A DNA stretch of 5,597 nt from JALHSW01 sp038321755 (lineage in GTDB: Bacteria; Actinomycetota; Acidimicrobiia; IMCC26256; PALSA-555). Below the pieces are notes generated by a model, which saw only the letters and a list, made by a program, of their open reading frames with translations, had not been told where the DNA came from and searched no databases. Position numbers and translations under genes: made by a program. Positions 4,701 to 5,597 of the stretch are shown here, in pieces. Position 1 is the stretch's first letter, and each line of letters starts with the position of its first letter. The stretch lies in contig JBBQFJ010000181.1 of the NCBI GenBank assembly GCA_038321755.1, forward strand, positions 1 through 5,597, written 5' to 3'.

Positions 4701-5597
4701 CCACGAGCCACCTCATCCCGTCGCCCGACGGCTCCGCGCCGCACGGGGTCTTTCTCGGTGCGGTGCTCGAGCACTGCAGCGACCTCGTCATCGTCATCGA
4801 CCGGCAGGTCCACCTCGTGTACGCGAACGCCACCGCGGAAGACGCGCTGGGGCGCAGCCGTGATTCGCTCATCGGGACGAACGTGCTCGACCTCGTCCAT
4901 CCCGAGGATGTGGGCTTCGCGGTCGAGTCACTCGGGGGCACCACGGCGACCGGGCCCGGCCGAAAGGTCCCCATCGACATCCGCGTTCGCCACGCCGACG
5001 GTTCCTGGCTCCGGCTCGAGCTCGTCGCGACGAACCTGCTCGACGACCCCGCCGTGCGCGGCATCGTTCTCGGCGCACGCGACGTCAGCGATCGCCCCGA
5101 GATCGAGGAACGCCGGCGCACGTTCGAGCAGCGCTTCGAAGCTGCGTTCGACCATGCACCGGTGGGTCGTGCGCTGCTGGACGAGAACGGTCGGCTCCTC
5201 CGCGTCAACTCCCGGTTCTGTGAGCTCGTCGAGCGGAACCATGCAGACCTGATCAACCTGCGTCTCGCCGAGCTGTTCCCCGACCGTCCGGAGCTCGCCA
5301 TCGGCGACGAAGGTCTCGCGATCCCCGAGCTGCACGTCGAGTCGCGCCTCGGCCGAGGTGACGGCAGCGTGGCATGGCTGCGGATCACGGTCGCGCCGAT
5401 CGCCAGCGATGACGGCTCGATCGACGAGTACAACGTCTTCGTCGACGACGTCACCGAGCTGCGCGTCGCCGAGGGCGACCTGCGGCGGGCCGACGAAGAG
5501 TTCCGCGCCCTGATCGCACAGTCCTCGGACATCATCACCGTGCTCGAGCCCGACGGCTCCTGGCGTTCGTCGAGCGCCGCGGGGACGCGGCTGCTCG
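4688..5597 (+). CDS. Multi-PAS sensor protein, paralogue of the upstream cyclase, cut by the window end
   Basis: The first 303 residues are present and no stop occurs before the window edge. PAS1 covers about 24-137 (VIVIDRQVHLVYAN, LDLVHPED, then GARDVSD), PAS2 about 147-260 (EAAFDHAPVG, then FVDDVTEL), and a third PAS begins at about 270 (FRALIAQSSDIITVLEPDG). It matches the upstream cyclase domain for domain, including the motif E-S-L-G-x-T-T-A-x-G-P-G in PAS1, F-E-x-A-F-D-H-x-P in PAS2 and I-I-T-V-L-E-P-D-G in PAS3, so it probably arose by tandem duplication. By analogy it may end in GGDEF, possibly with EAL, but the output domain is outside the window. The ATG at 4688 is the first usable start in this frame, because the in-frame ATG at 4646 stops after five codons. 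It is the last start in a tandem-repeat cascade. No signal peptide or membrane segment is seen, so it is likely cytoplasmic. Confidence 0.9.
   Translation, partial: MTNPTTSHLIPSPDGSAPHGVFLGAVLEHCSDLVIVIDRQVHLVYANATAEDALGRSRDSLIGTNVLDLVHPEDVGFAVESLGGTTATGPGRKVPIDIRVRHADGSWLRLELVATNLLDDPAVRGIVLGARDVSDRPEIEERRRTFEQRFEAAFDHAPVGRALLDENGRLLRVNSRFCELVERNHADLINLRLAELFPDRPELAIGDEGLAIPELHVESRLGRGDGSVAWLRITVAPIASDDGSIDEYNVFVDDVTELRVAEGDLRRADEEFRALIAQSSDIITVLEPDGSWRSSSAAGTRLL

Noticed and set aside
4630..5538. Minus-strand frame opposite the second PAS gene, including a repeated V-G-F-V-M segment
   Set aside because: The repeated segment is just the complement of the 14-bp repeats, and the rest is Ser/Arg-rich shadow sequence opposite clear PAS domains.

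Overview
The window is very GC-rich, and codon third positions are strongly biased to G or C. It reads as an ordinary actinobacterial chromosome. The four-cysteine protein of the minus strand resembles a conserved hypothetical I associate with Acidimicrobiia (Ilumatobacter-like), so that class is my best guess. This is a judgement from memory, not a search.

Left part (about 80-2304, + strand): a compact run of four genes that looks like one operon. Two short secreted Ala/Thr/Ser/Val-rich proteins, each with two cysteines, appear to be diverged relatives. A secreted single-domain DNRLRE (CBM96-type) protein follows. Last is a membrane signal peptidase of the SipW/archaeal/ER type (S26B), which has a Ser-His catalytic pair instead of Ser-Lys. 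Gene spacing tightens along the run: 52 bp, then 1 bp, then an 11-bp overlap. The arrangement suggests a dedicated export module in which the peptidase processes its three neighbours to build a surface or matrix structure. It recalls tapA-sipW-tasA of Bacillus in logic, though not in demonstrable homology. The second gene carries a 19-bp, nearly perfect stem-loop just after its start codon.

Middle (2317-2760): a tRNA-Leu with anticodon UAG lies 12 bp after the peptidase gene. It faces a minus-strand gene for a 109-residue protein with four cysteines and a very basic C-terminus.

Right part (2798-5597, + strand): a soluble PAS-PAS-PAS-GGDEF diguanylate cyclase with intact catalytic and inhibitory-site motifs is followed by a second multi-PAS protein that runs off the window. 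The two are clearly paralogous through their first PAS domains and up to the start of the third. Between them are five copies of a 14-bp tandem repeat. Each copy holds an ATG. The first four ATGs each open a five-codon mini-ORF (M-T-K/N-P-T) whose stop overlaps the next start as ATGA, and the fifth ATG is the start of the second PAS gene. This start-codon cascade is the most unusual feature of the window.

Limits: all family assignments come from motifs read by eye. Promoter and terminator calls are weak, and no database comparison was possible.
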